Of a DNA stretch of 64,000 bases, positions 32,943 to 42,312 are shown one piece after another. Both the position numbers and the translations under genes were made by a program. The DNA lies in contig JAEKNQ010000035.1 in NCBI GenBank assembly GCA_016464825.1, positions 58,175 through 122,174 on the forward strand. Direction: 5' to 3'. The notes beneath the pieces were generated by a model. The model saw nothing but the letters and a program-made list of their open reading frames with translations. It was not told the origin of the DNA and searched no databases. Positions within the stretch are counted from its first letter, which is position 1. Every line of letters begins with the position of its first letter. The stretch is from Candidatus Dormiibacter inghamiae (GTDB taxonomy: Bacteria; Chloroflexota; Dormibacteria; Dormibacterales; Dormibacteraceae).

Positions 32943-33768
32943 TATCGACCGGCTCGAGCAACAGCCCAGCATCAACCACGCGGAGACGGGCTCTGGCCCC
33001 GAGGCTCGCAGCGTCGAGCAGTGGGCCGGGAATCTGGAGCCTACCGGCACTGTCGATCACCGCCACCTCTTGATCGGCCCGTCTCCGCTCCTGACTGATC
33101 CGGCCATCACAGATCTGGACCGACCGATCGGCGTATTGAGCTACGACTGGATCGTGACTGACAGTCACCACAGTCAGCCCAAGATCGATTTGCGCTCTCC
33201 TCAGTATCCGCAGCACAGACTCAGCCGTAGCTCTATCCAAGCCAGCCGTGGGCTCGTCGGCCAGCAACAAACGAGGTTCGTTTGCCATCGCGATACCAAG
33301 GGCAAGCCTGTGCTGCTCGCCGCTTGACAGCTGAGTCGGTAGATGGTCTCGGCGAGCCGCCAAGCCCAGCAGCTCGACCAACCGTTCAGCCATTTCGCGG
33401 CGATGCGCCCACGAGCGTCCAGACATCAGCAGCGGCAGCTGAAGGTTGGCGACGGCGCTGATCTCTTGCGTCAGGCTGAGGGTTGGTTGCTGCCAGGCAT
33501 AGCCGATGACTGCCCGTCGATATCGATCACGCTGTTTTCTGCTCAGCTGCAGGACGTCATAACCAGCTACCGACAGGCTGCCGGCGTTGGGACGGTCTGC
33601 TGCGGCGAGGACATTCATCAAAGTGGTCTTGCCGCTTCCGCTGCGGCCCACGATCGCGAGCATCTCCCCCTCGGCGACTTCCAGCTCCAGGCCCTGTAAA
33701 GCAACCACCTCGAGCGGACCCGCCTTGTAGATGTGAACAAGTCCGCTGGCTGTCACGATGGCGCTCAC
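32929..33768 (-). CDS. ABC transporter ATP-binding protein with C-terminal AbrB-like domain
   Basis: A 279-residue ATPase with Walker A GRSGSGKTTLMNVLAAADRP, Q-loop WQQPTLSL, signature QLSSGEQHRLALGIAM (LSSGE in place of LSGGE), Walker B RLLLADEPTAGLD and H-loop VSHDP. After about residue 235 an extra 40 residues follow, VIDSAGRLQIPGPLLDAA and ARLRVVDAGLLLEPV, which match the swapped-hairpin pattern of SpoVT/AbrB proteins. This tail could mediate dimerisation or DNA or protein contact. It overlaps the permease gene start by 4 bp and the second ATPase gene by 14 bp. Confidence 0.88.
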   Translation of the reverse strand: MSAIVTASGLVHIYKAGPLEVVALQGLELEVAEGEMLAIVGRSGSGKTTLMNVLAAADRPNAGSLSVAGYDVLQLSRKQRDRYRRAVIGYAWQQPTLSLTQEISAVANLQLPLLMSGRSWAHRREMAERLVELLGLAARRDHLPTQLSSGEQHRLALGIAMANEPRLLLADEPTAGLDRATAESVLRILRRAQIDLGLTVVTVSHDPVVAQYADRSVQICDGRISQERRRADQEVAVIDSAGRLQIPGPLLDAASLGARARLRVVDAGLLLEPVDSASD

Positions 33769-36700
33769 TCGAAATTCCTCACCTGGTCCATGAGCGCCCG
33801 ACCAGTCGAGACGGCTCGGAAAAGATAACTCCCCAGCACCGCCAACGCCATGGCTGTAATAGCTGTCAGGGCGATAATGCCGGGATCGATCTGGACAATG
33901 GTGGGCGGAACCATGTCGCTCAAATCACCACCGAGCTGGATGGAGGGCAGTAGGCTCCAGGCCACGCCAAGCCCCATTGTCAGGCCGGTGACAACGCAAA
34001 ACCCCAGCAGGGCTGTCTGTTCCAGTCGGAGCGACCGGCGGATCGTGGTTGCAGGCGCCCCATTGGCCTGCAGGGTCGCGTACTCCGCTGCTCGAGCAGT
34101 GGTCAGAAGCCGGAAATGAAGCATGAGGGAGAAGAACGCGAGGACCGCGGCGGCAGCGACGCCCAGAACCACGTTGGCCTTGAGCGCCAGTACCTGGGGA
34201 TTGGCCAGCGCTGATTGTTCGCTTGAGCCGCGATCCAGGACATCGCTGACCTGGGCTGCGCTCCACAGTTTGCTGGCCACGGCCAGGCGATTCGGGGTTC
34301 TCACCCACAATTCGTTTGACCACGGCCGCGGGTGCCCAGCCTGGCCCAGTGTTGCCAGCAAGGGGTCTCTGGCCACGACCAGCGCATCTTCGTTCTCGGG
34401 GTACAGGGTTGTAAAGTGATCGAACGTCGCCACCACCGCCAGGGGGACGCTGACACCATCGATCTTCGCCTCAAATTGTTCGCCGCTGCGGATACCCGTG
34501 CGGGCCAGAGTGCTCGTCGCCGCAAGCGCAGGGATAGGCGGTACTCCGAAGGGCAGGTCGGCTGAGTAGCTGGACGTCATCAGGGGAGGCCGCAACGAGA
34601 TCCCGCCTTGACCGGCAGTAAGGCTAAGGGCGAGCGTAGGGCGGCCGTTGAGCGGCAACCTGAGGTCTGGCTGAGCGATCCCCTGGCTGATGCCGCCCAA
34701 CTGGCTGCTCAGCCACCACAAGGTGGCCGGGCCCAGCGGTCCGGGATGGCGGACGTGCGGGTCCTTCGCGCTCTCAAATGGCTCCAAAATCGTTTCGGGC
34801 TGGCCTGGGACCATTGCAGCCAGCGCGTTGACAGCGGTCGTTGTCGAAGGTTCCGAAACCAGCGGAGGAGAGATGTCGATGCTGCGGAACCGAATTGGGT
34901 CGCTGATCGGCCCGGCGGTGGCCCGTACGGGAGCCGTCAGATGCTTCCAGCCCTGAAAAGAAAGCAGTCGGAAGTCTGCGCTGACCGGTTGCCCCGAACC
35001 GTCGCTGAGCCGCGCGACAACGCCAACCCCGGTGCCGGTGCCGGTGCCGTATGCCCAGATCGCGAGTTCGCGGCTGCCCTTGGGCAGCAGGACCCCGCCG
35101 GCCTCTTTGGCTACCAGTCGGTCCATCGCCGTTCCGAACGGCTGGGGGGCAAGGTCCGGACGGGTCCACGCAACGGGCTTGAGGCTGAAGGGGTCCACGC
35201 CCAGGATCTGAGCCTCTGATCCGGTCGAACCGAGGTTGGCGTAATTTCGGTAGGCCGCACTGGGCACGGCATCTCCCGGCAGTGAAGAAAGTGCCGCCTC
35301 GGCGGCTGGGCGAGCCCCTCCGAAGGTCGCCCGCAGATCGGCGCCAACCGCGTAGTCAGCGCGATCCACCGCATTCCGCTGCGCGGTGGTTGCGTAGGCA
35401 CCGGCAAAGGTTGCGGTCGCAGTCGCCAACACCAGGAGCACAACCAGCTGCGCATGCTGACCCGGATGTCGCGTCAGCTGGATTCGCGCCAACTGTCGCG
35501 GCACCGAAGCCGTTGTCGACCCCAGGGTCCGTCCAATCAGTGGCAGACCCCGCACCACCGCGAGAGACATGAGGAAGAGGGCCAGCCCAGGCAACAGCAA
35601 CGACGCGAGAGGTGGTGTCGCTCCAACTCGCCCGGTCTCAGCAAACGCGACGGAGACCGCCAACACCGGCAAAGCCCCTAGCCCGAGGAGCAGGTCCAGG
35701 CGGCGACGTCTCCACCAGGAGAGCAACGCCGGACGCGTGGTTTCTGTTCTCGTCGTGATGATTTCTGACCGCACAGCCCGGCCCGCCTGGATCACCAGAA
35801 TCAACAGTGAAAGCGCGGTTGTAGCAAGAACCGCAGCACCGACAGACGGCAGGCTGATAGTCGCAGATGGTAAACGCTGGGGGCGGTAGCTCAGCCACAG
35901 GGCCGCCATCGCTACATACCAGCCCACCACGGCGCCAATTACCGCGGGTGGCACGGCAACGAGAGTCAGTTCGACTACAAACAATGACATCACTCCGCTC
36001 CAGCTCCAACCCTTGGCTCGCCAGACGGCAATTGTGTCTTGCTGCTGGCGCAGCAACTGGGTACCGAGGAAGGCGACCGCCAGGAGGACGATCAGTAGAA
36101 GTTGGGCGGCGACCAATTGAATCGCGAAGGCGCCGGCTCTGGAGCGATCGCGATATGCAACCAAGGCGTCATCCAGGTTCGTAGTCACCGTGACGTCCCG
36201 CTGCTCTATTGTCAGGAGCCCGCGCAGTCGCCGAAAGTGATCGATCACCTGATCTGGCGCGCCAGTTTGGATTGCGTCCGAATTAGGGGCAAAGATCGCG
36301 TGACCGGTCGCCGGGACGCCCCGGGTCCCTGCAAGCAGGCTGAAGAAGGGATCACTGTCCACAAAGACGACAGCCCCGGAGGCCCGGCTTCGATCCCAGT
36401 ACGCATCCCCGCCAAGTCTTGGGCGCCACAGGGCGGTGAGTCGAACGCAAGCGGGGGTTCCGGCGTCCCCACCGCCCAGGCAAATGGTGTCACCCGGCTT
36501 CAGACCCAACCGCTCAGCATCCGGGCCAGAGACGCTGGCTGGTGCTAACTCACCTGGCAAATAGGGTATGAAGGAGCCGCTTGTCAGCACGACGTGCTGC
36601 GCCAACTTCTGCACTGAGGCCAGTTGGACCAAGTCCGCTCCTGCAGCCACTGGAGTTCCGTTCCGGCTGAGCTGAGGAAAATCGCCAGAAATGACATATC

Positions 36701-37007
36701 GAGAGCGCAGCGCCAGCGCGCCTCCGAACTCGGCCTGGACTCGGGTTTCGGTAGTCGTCTGGAAGGTCTGATAGCGGGCTGGGTCAGTCCCTGCTGTCAA
36801 GGCAACATCGACCCGGCCCTGAGCACCGAGGCGATCCACCGTCAACCGGAGCCCCGCTTCAGATTCCGCCGACTGAATGACAACAGTCGCGGTAGCCAGG
36901 GAGACGGCGACGGCGAGCCCGATCGCAGTCGGAAGCCAGAGCCGCCACTTGCGGCGCAAACGCAGCATCGCAAGTCGACCAACGGTCAACGTCGGAGCGG
37001 CAGGCAT
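33765..37007 (-). CDS. Large FtsX/MacB-type ABC permease
   Basis: ATG 37007 gives 1080 residues. The first membrane helix is near residues 23-45, then a periplasmic domain of about 250 residues, a bundle of FtsX-like helices (about 300-560), a second large extracytoplasmic region, and a final FtsX block (about 945-1070) with AAEYATLQANGAPATTIRRS, a hallmark of FtsX permeases. So it has two FtsX units in one chain, like lipoprotein-release or exporter permeases. No start with a strong ribosome-binding site is seen; the frame is open up to 37115, inside the thiolase gene. It heads the three-gene exporter operon. Confidence 0.85.
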   Translation of the reverse strand: MPAAPTLTVGRLAMLRLRRKWRLWLPTAIGLAVAVSLATATVVIQSAESEAGLRLTVDRLGAQGRVDVALTAGTDPARYQTFQTTTETRVQAEFGGALALRSRYVISGDFPQLSRNGTPVAAGADLVQLASVQKLAQHVVLTSGSFIPYLPGELAPASVSGPDAERLGLKPGDTICLGGGDAGTPACVRLTALWRPRLGGDAYWDRSRASGAVVFVDSDPFFSLLAGTRGVPATGHAIFAPNSDAIQTGAPDQVIDHFRRLRGLLTIEQRDVTVTTNLDDALVAYRDRSRAGAFAIQLVAAQLLLIVLLAVAFLGTQLLRQQQDTIAVWRAKGWSWSGVMSLFVVELTLVAVPPAVIGAVVGWYVAMAALWLSYRPQRLPSATISLPSVGAAVLATTALSLLILVIQAGRAVRSEIITTRTETTRPALLSWWRRRRLDLLLGLGALPVLAVSVAFAETGRVGATPPLASLLLPGLALFLMSLAVVRGLPLIGRTLGSTTASVPRQLARIQLTRHPGQHAQLVVLLVLATATATFAGAYATTAQRNAVDRADYAVGADLRATFGGARPAAEAALSSLPGDAVPSAAYRNYANLGSTGSEAQILGVDPFSLKPVAWTRPDLAPQPFGTAMDRLVAKEAGGVLLPKGSRELAIWAYGTGTGTGVGVVARLSDGSGQPVSADFRLLSFQGWKHLTAPVRATAGPISDPIRFRSIDISPPLVSEPSTTTAVNALAAMVPGQPETILEPFESAKDPHVRHPGPLGPATLWWLSSQLGGISQGIAQPDLRLPLNGRPTLALSLTAGQGGISLRPPLMTSSYSADLPFGVPPIPALAATSTLARTGIRSGEQFEAKIDGVSVPLAVVATFDHFTTLYPENEDALVVARDPLLATLGQAGHPRPWSNELWVRTPNRLAVASKLWSAAQVSDVLDRGSSEQSALANPQVLALKANVVLGVAAAAVLAFFSLMLHFRLLTTARAAEYATLQANGAPATTIRRSLRLEQTALLGFCVVTGLTMGLGVAWSLLPSIQLGGDLSDMVPPTIVQIDPGIIALTAITAMALAVLGSYLFRAVSTGRALMDQVRNFE

Positions 37008-37063
37008 CAGTTCTGACAGAGACTCTAAGACCGGCGTGGCTTCGCGCCTGGCGGGTCCCTCAG

Positions 37064-38221
37064 CTAGGGCAAGCGTTCGATGATAGTCGCCGTGCCCAGG
37101 CCGCCGCCACAGCACATGGCCTGCAGGCCGTAGCGCTGTTCGCGGGCTTCGAGCTCATAAAGCAGGTGACACATCAGCCGGGCGCCGGAAGCGCCCAGCG
37201 GGTGGCCCAGCGCGATCGCACCACCGTTGACGTTCGTCTTCTTTAGCGGCGCGCCTGTTTCCTGGGCCCAGGCCAACACCACGGAGGCGAACGCCTCGTT
37301 GATCTCGAAGAGGTCGATGTCGGCCAGCGCCAGCCCGGCTGCTTTCAGCACAGCCGCCGTGCCGGGGATAGGCCCTTCCAGCATCAGCACAGGGTCGCAG
37401 CCGACCACCCGATGGGCTGCGATACGCGCGCGGGGCTTGAGGCCCAGCTCCTTGGCCTTCTCCGGCGAGGTGACCAGCACCGCGGCAGCGCCGTCGGTGA
37501 TCTGGCTTGAGTTGCCGGCAGTGATCGAGTGGTCGGGGCTGAAGGCCGGCCTCAGGGCTGCGACAGCCTCGTAGCTGGCCCCCGGTCGGATGCCCTCGTC
37601 GACCGTCACCGCGCGGCTATGCCCATTCTCGGGCGTCTCCACGGGCAGAATCTGGCTGGCGAGCCGCCCTTCCCGCGTGGCGGCGGCCGCCCGCCGATGG
37701 CTTTGCACGCTGAACTCGTCCATCGCCTCGCGGCTGATGCCGTATTTGCGCGCCATCAGCTCCGCCGAGAGGCCCTGGGGGACCAGGTCGTAGCGCTCCA
37801 GCAGCTCCGGCGGATAAGGCATGCCAGGCCCCTGCGTCACGTTCGAGCCCATCGGCACGCGGGTCATCGACTCGACGCCGCCGGCGACCACGACTTCGGC
37901 GGCTCCGCTCTGGACCAGGCTGGCGGCGAAGTGGATGGCTTGCTGGCTGGAGCCGCACTGCCGATCCACAGTAGTGGCGGGCGTCTCGACCGGGAAGCCG
38001 GCGGTCAGCCAGGCGTTGCGGCCGACGTTCAGGCCCTGCTCGCCGGTCTGCGTGACACAGCCGAAAATGACGTCGTCAACAGCGGCAGGTTCCAGCTCGG
38101 CGCGGCCGAGCAGCCCCTGCAGCAGCAGAGAGCCGAGCAGAACCGGGTGCAGGTCGCGCAGCTGGCCGTTCCGCTTGCCCATCGGTGTCCGCACCGCCTC
38201 GACGATCACAGCTTCTCGCAT
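37064..38221 (-). CDS. Acetyl-CoA acyltransferase (thiolase)
   Basis: GGGAGG lies 9 bp before ATG 38221, giving 385 residues that begin MREAVIVEAVRTPMGKRNG. The nucleophilic Cys is in TVDRQCGSSQQAIHFAA (about 87), NEAFA is present, the catalytic His is in GGAIALGHPLGASGAR, and the second Cys is in MCCGGGLGTA. It belongs to the degradative acyl-CoA thiolase family, used in beta-oxidation or acetoacetyl-CoA turnover. No other beta-oxidation gene is nearby. The permease frame runs on past its stop but is a separate gene. Confidence 0.93.
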   Translation of the reverse strand: MREAVIVEAVRTPMGKRNGQLRDLHPVLLGSLLLQGLLGRAELEPAAVDDVIFGCVTQTGEQGLNVGRNAWLTAGFPVETPATTVDRQCGSSQQAIHFAASLVQSGAAEVVVAGGVESMTRVPMGSNVTQGPGMPYPPELLERYDLVPQGLSAELMARKYGISREAMDEFSVQSHRRAAAATREGRLASQILPVETPENGHSRAVTVDEGIRPGASYEAVAALRPAFSPDHSITAGNSSQITDGAAAVLVTSPEKAKELGLKPRARIAAHRVVGCDPVLMLEGPIPGTAAVLKAAGLALADIDLFEINEAFASVVLAWAQETGAPLKKTNVNGGAIALGHPLGASGARLMCHLLYELEAREQRYGLQAMCCGGGLGTATIIERLP

Positions 38222-38274
38222 TGCGTGTGCCTCCCTTTGGATCTCCGACTCTAGACCCCGCGGACGCACTCCGC

Positions 38275-41133
38275 CTAGGGGGAGCGAGACGGGGAAGCTG
38301 ATGGCCGTGGCGACGGCCCGCCTGGCGAGGCGCTCGTGCCCGGCGATGGTGCCGGCTGCGTGCCGTGCTGGAGAGCGTCGATCTGCTTCAGGATTTGCCC
38401 GATCTGGTCCACATCCTTGGCGTAGGTCGCCAGATCGCCCCGCTTCAGAGCCGCCTGGGCATCGCTGTAAAGGGCGTTCGCTTGGGTGACCAGATCGGCG
38501 ATCTGCTTCTGGGTGTCCCCGGCTGGAGCCGGACCCGCTGGCTGGCCCGGCGTACCCGGCGTGGGCGGAGGCTGCTCGCCGATCAGCTGGGCGAGCGCAT
38601 TCTGCAGCGTCGGCTGGTAGACCACCGGGGTCTGCCCAGTCGCATCTGTCAAGATCACGCGTTTCAGCTCGGGCAAGCTGCTCCCGGACCCTGTCGCTCG
38701 CAGGTAGATCGGCTCGAAGTAGAGAAAGGAGTCACCGATCGGCACCACCAACAGATTCCCCTCGATGAGCCCGGAGCCCTGCTGGTTCAAGAGGGTCTTG
38801 TCGCTGGAGAAGGCAGGCGTCTGCTGAATGCGATTGGCGATCTGCTGTGGTCCCAGCACCACCTTGTCCTTGGGTAAGACGTAGGCGATGAGCTCTCCGT
38901 AGTGGCCTGGGTCGTTGCGCACAGCAAGCCAGCCAGTGAGGTTCTGTTTGTTGCGCGGCGAGAAGGGGATGATCTGCAGGTACTCCACCTGAGACTCGCC
39001 GGGCAAGCGCATCTGCACGTAGTAGGGCCTGGCCAGAGCCAGGTCCCAGACATCCTCACGGTTGTAGAGCACGTTGGAATCCGCTATGTGATACGTCGCG
39101 TACATGACCGCCTGGATCTCGAACTGCTTGGGCGGGACCCGCAGGTGCGCTTGCAGGTCGGTGGGCATCGCCGAGAGCGGCTTCATCAGGTTGGGGAAGG
39201 CTCGCGAGTACGCCGCGATGATGGGGTCGTGGCTGTCGGCGATGTAGAAGTCAACTGTCCCTTCGTAGGCGTCGACCACCGCCTTGACGGAGTTTCGAAC
39301 GTAGTTGTGACCGCCGGCTTGGTCGACAGTCAGGGGGACCGGCTGGGCGTAGGGGTAACCGTCAGCAGAGACGTAAGCGTCCTGAATCCAGAAGATCCTG
39401 CCGGCCTTCGAGACCACCACGTAGGGGTTGTCGTAGAGGTCCAGGAAGGGGGCTATCGCTCTCACCCGTTCCTGAACGTTGCGCCGGAACAGCATCTGCG
39501 ACTTGTCCGAGATCTGGTCCGACACCAACAGGTTGAAGTCGCCGGTCCGCAGTGACCAGAGGGCTCGGTTGGCGCCTGACAGCGGAACTCCGTGCTGACC
39601 TGAGTAATTGCTCCGCACGTTGCGATCGCCCTGCGGGTAGTCGAACTCCTGCGCCTTTGAGGGCGCCAGTACATACGCGCCCGTCTGGCCGAAGTAGATC
39701 TGCGGCCGGCTGACAGTGAGCGGACCCTGGGTGGGGATGTCCCGAGCGACGTAGTCAGGCAGGCCCTCGCCCGCGACAGCACTGACAGGGCTGGCGGCCA
39801 CGCTGTAGCCGTGCGTGTATTCCAGCCGCTGGTTGACCCAGCGCTGCGCCTGGCTCGGCAATCGGTCTGGCTCCAGTTCCCGGGCGCTGATCTGGAGCTG
39901 CCGGGTCCGGCCATCGACGAGGTAGCGGTCAAGATCGATCTGGGGGAAGGAGTAGTAGGTGCGGATGGACTGCAGCTGCTGGTAGGTCTCGTGGATCTGG
40001 GTGTCGTCCCAAAGCCGCAGGTTGTCGATGGTGGCGCTGTCGTTGGCCAGGTCCTGTGCTGTGATTGAGGCGTTCCCACCGTAGGGCCGAACCTGCACGT
40101 GGTCGATGCCGTACGACTTGCGCGTGTAGTCGATCTCCCGCTGGATGTAGGGCGCCTCCTGACTCGGCTCGGCGGGCTGGACCTGCACCCGCTGGACCAC
40201 GCTGGGCACCACGCCGATCAGGATTGCGGCTATCAGCCAGACGGCCACCGAACCGGCGGGCACGACCACGCGGCGGACGGCCAGATTGACGAAGAGAAGC
40301 ACCGCCAGCACCAGGGCCAGCAGTGCCTGGAATACCGCCAGAGCGCTGCGGATGTTCACGTCGGTGTAACCGGCGCCGTAGACCACGCCATTGTGGGCCG
40401 AGACCAGGTTGTAGCGGTCCAGCACTGTGCCGAACGCGATGATCAGGGCCAGCAGCCCCAGCAGGGCCGACAGATGGCCGATGGAGCGGCGCGAGAAGCG
40501 GAAGTCGATGGTCAGCCCGTTCCAGGCGTGGAGTCCCGCTGCCAGCAGTCCAGTGAAGAAGACAAGCCCGAAGAGCCAGCTCTGCAGCGCCCGCAGAAAC
40601 GGCATTGTCAACAGGTAGAAGCTCACGTCCAGGCCGAACAGCGGCTCGCTGACGCCGCTCGGACGAGCGTTGATGAAGAGCAGCCACGCCTGCCAGCTGG
40701 AACTGGCGGTGAGGCCCAGAATCAGGGCCAGGAACAGACTCACACCGAGCGCCATGTAACCGCGTGGCGTCCTCACGATCCGGCGCCGGATCCCCACGGC
40801 GCGGAGGCCGCCGCTGGCGTTCATGCTGAGGGCCAAGAAGCCGTTGAGCCCGGCGACCAGGAAGGCCAGCAGGAAGGCGATCAGGAAGAGCCAGAACTGC
40901 GTCGCCACGCGGGTCCTGTAGACGGTCCCCAAACCCAGCGCATCGAACCACTGGTTCTCGGTGATGAAGCCGATCAGCGGTTGGGTGAAGATGAACACCG
41001 CCAGCGCGGCGGCGAAGAAGCCGAGGCCTATCCAAAAGCGCCGCGGCGGCCGGGGCAGCTTCACCTGCTGAAAACCCTCGAACGGAGAGCGCTCGAAGGG
41101 ATCGAACGGCCCCTGGCCGTATCTGCGGGACAT
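38275..41133 (-). CDS. UPF0182 family large membrane protein
   Basis: A 952-residue protein with seven or eight hydrophobic segments in the first 310 residues (starting at FWIGLGFFAAALAVFIFTQP, about 33-52), then a long extracytoplasmic domain with blocks such as YIQREIDYTRKSYGID, and a Pro/Ser-rich tail. This is the layout of UPF0182 (COG1615), widespread in Actinobacteria, Cyanobacteria and related groups, function unknown. Full length, no lesions. It lies 54 bp upstream of the thiolase gene on the same strand and may share a transcript. Confidence 0.93.
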   Translation of the reverse strand: MSRRYGQGPFDPFERSPFEGFQQVKLPRPPRRFWIGLGFFAAALAVFIFTQPLIGFITENQWFDALGLGTVYRTRVATQFWLFLIAFLLAFLVAGLNGFLALSMNASGGLRAVGIRRRIVRTPRGYMALGVSLFLALILGLTASSSWQAWLLFINARPSGVSEPLFGLDVSFYLLTMPFLRALQSWLFGLVFFTGLLAAGLHAWNGLTIDFRFSRRSIGHLSALLGLLALIIAFGTVLDRYNLVSAHNGVVYGAGYTDVNIRSALAVFQALLALVLAVLLFVNLAVRRVVVPAGSVAVWLIAAILIGVVPSVVQRVQVQPAEPSQEAPYIQREIDYTRKSYGIDHVQVRPYGGNASITAQDLANDSATIDNLRLWDDTQIHETYQQLQSIRTYYSFPQIDLDRYLVDGRTRQLQISARELEPDRLPSQAQRWVNQRLEYTHGYSVAASPVSAVAGEGLPDYVARDIPTQGPLTVSRPQIYFGQTGAYVLAPSKAQEFDYPQGDRNVRSNYSGQHGVPLSGANRALWSLRTGDFNLLVSDQISDKSQMLFRRNVQERVRAIAPFLDLYDNPYVVVSKAGRIFWIQDAYVSADGYPYAQPVPLTVDQAGGHNYVRNSVKAVVDAYEGTVDFYIADSHDPIIAAYSRAFPNLMKPLSAMPTDLQAHLRVPPKQFEIQAVMYATYHIADSNVLYNREDVWDLALARPYYVQMRLPGESQVEYLQIIPFSPRNKQNLTGWLAVRNDPGHYGELIAYVLPKDKVVLGPQQIANRIQQTPAFSSDKTLLNQQGSGLIEGNLLVVPIGDSFLYFEPIYLRATGSGSSLPELKRVILTDATGQTPVVYQPTLQNALAQLIGEQPPPTPGTPGQPAGPAPAGDTQKQIADLVTQANALYSDAQAALKRGDLATYAKDVDQIGQILKQIDALQHGTQPAPSPGTSASPGGPSPRPSASPSRSP

Positions 41134-41246
41134 GTGACAAGTAGCTTAGGCCGCGCTCACTTCAGGCGGCCGAGCCCAAGCTGAATGGGCCGCCGGCCCT
41201 CAGGCTCGCGCCAGGCAGCGCTTCGACCGGGTCGCGGCCGGCGCTC

Positions 41247-42083
41247 CTAGGCTCTGACCTGAACCTGGCCCTCGCTGACGCGGGCCTGGAGGCGGGGCTG
41301 GCAGAAGGTCGCCGGCGCTCTCACCACCTCGCCGTCGTCGACCCGGAACTGGGAGCCATGCCAGGGGCAGGTCACGACCCCGCCTTTGACCTCGCCCTGG
41401 CCGAGTGGGCCTCCCGCGTGGGAACAGGTGGCGCTGATCGCCTGGAACTGACCGCCGAAGCGAGACACCAATAGCGCCCGCCCGCCGGCTTCGAGCGGCT
41501 TCGTCTGGCCCTCCGCCCAGTCGGAGCTGGCCCCGACAGCTGTCCAGTCCTCAGGTCCTGATTCCCAGGCGGTGTGGTTCACCATGACACCGTTGTTCAT
41601 GACCAGTTCGCCGCCCAGATACGCAGCCGCCGAGCTGATGCTCAGGCCTGTGGCTGAGAAGGCGATAGCACGCAGCCGGCGCCCGCGCAGCCTGGCGCTG
41701 AGCGAGACCACCTGGCAGGTCAGGCCTGCCGTGTTGAGCAGAGCGTGCAGCATTCCCAGCCGCCGTTCACTGCCATAGGTGGGTGTCCAGTCGGCCAGAC
41801 CGGTAGCGACAGCGCCCAAGGCTGAAACGGAGCCGGCAGCGCTCAACAGTCCGGCGGACTTGCCGGCGCCGACCAGGTCCAGCAGCAGCGAGGAGATCCA
41901 GAAACCGATGGGCAGATCTGTCACAACGGGATGGAGCGCGTGGCCGAGCCAGCGCCCGTGCAGCAGATCCTTGAGCCCGGTGACCGAGTCCAGGATTGGG
42001 TTCGTAAGCCCGCTGACGGTGTCTGCCACCTGGTCCAGCCAGGGCAATTCGGAGAGGCGGTCGACGAGCTCGCGCTGAATCAT
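41247..42083 (-). CDS. DUF2231 membrane protein fused to a Rieske iron-sulfur domain
   Basis: ATG 42083 gives 278 residues. Residues about 45-165 form a four-helix DUF2231-like membrane unit (HALHPVVTDLPIGFWISSLL). The C-terminal 100 residues are a Rieske ferredoxin with both cluster-binding motifs, CSHAGG (Cys-x-His) and CPWHGSQF (Cys-x-x-His), so a 2Fe-2S cluster is expected. The fusion suggests a membrane-anchored electron carrier. It is followed, on the same strand upstream, by a flavoprotein reductase gene, a possible electron partner. Confidence 0.88.
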   Translation of the reverse strand: MIQRELVDRLSELPWLDQVADTVSGLTNPILDSVTGLKDLLHGRWLGHALHPVVTDLPIGFWISSLLLDLVGAGKSAGLLSAAGSVSALGAVATGLADWTPTYGSERRLGMLHALLNTAGLTCQVVSLSARLRGRRLRAIAFSATGLSISSAAAYLGGELVMNNGVMVNHTAWESGPEDWTAVGASSDWAEGQTKPLEAGGRALLVSRFGGQFQAISATCSHAGGPLGQGEVKGGVVTCPWHGSQFRVDDGEVVRAPATFCQPRLQARVSEGQVQVRA

Positions 42084-42312
42084 GTCCCAGAGCGTACGCG
42101 CCGGACGCGGTAGGCACTCTGAAAGCGGAACGCGAGCCTTTCTGGGCTGGCATCCGGTCGACAGGCCGGGTTCATCCTGGCCGGTAACCCACGTCCATCC
42201 CGATTGGGCGAAAACTGGCTTCACGACACGCGTCCATCTTCGGCGTCTGGGTCGCGCTAGGCACACGCCGGGAGGGGTTTCGAAGGGGAGGCCTGCCTCC
42301 CCTTGGCCGTTT

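Noticed and set aside
32929..33768. Possibility that the AbrB-like tail is a separate antitoxin gene
   Set aside because: The tail is in frame with the ATPase without a start codon or ribosome-binding site, and no toxin gene is adjacent.
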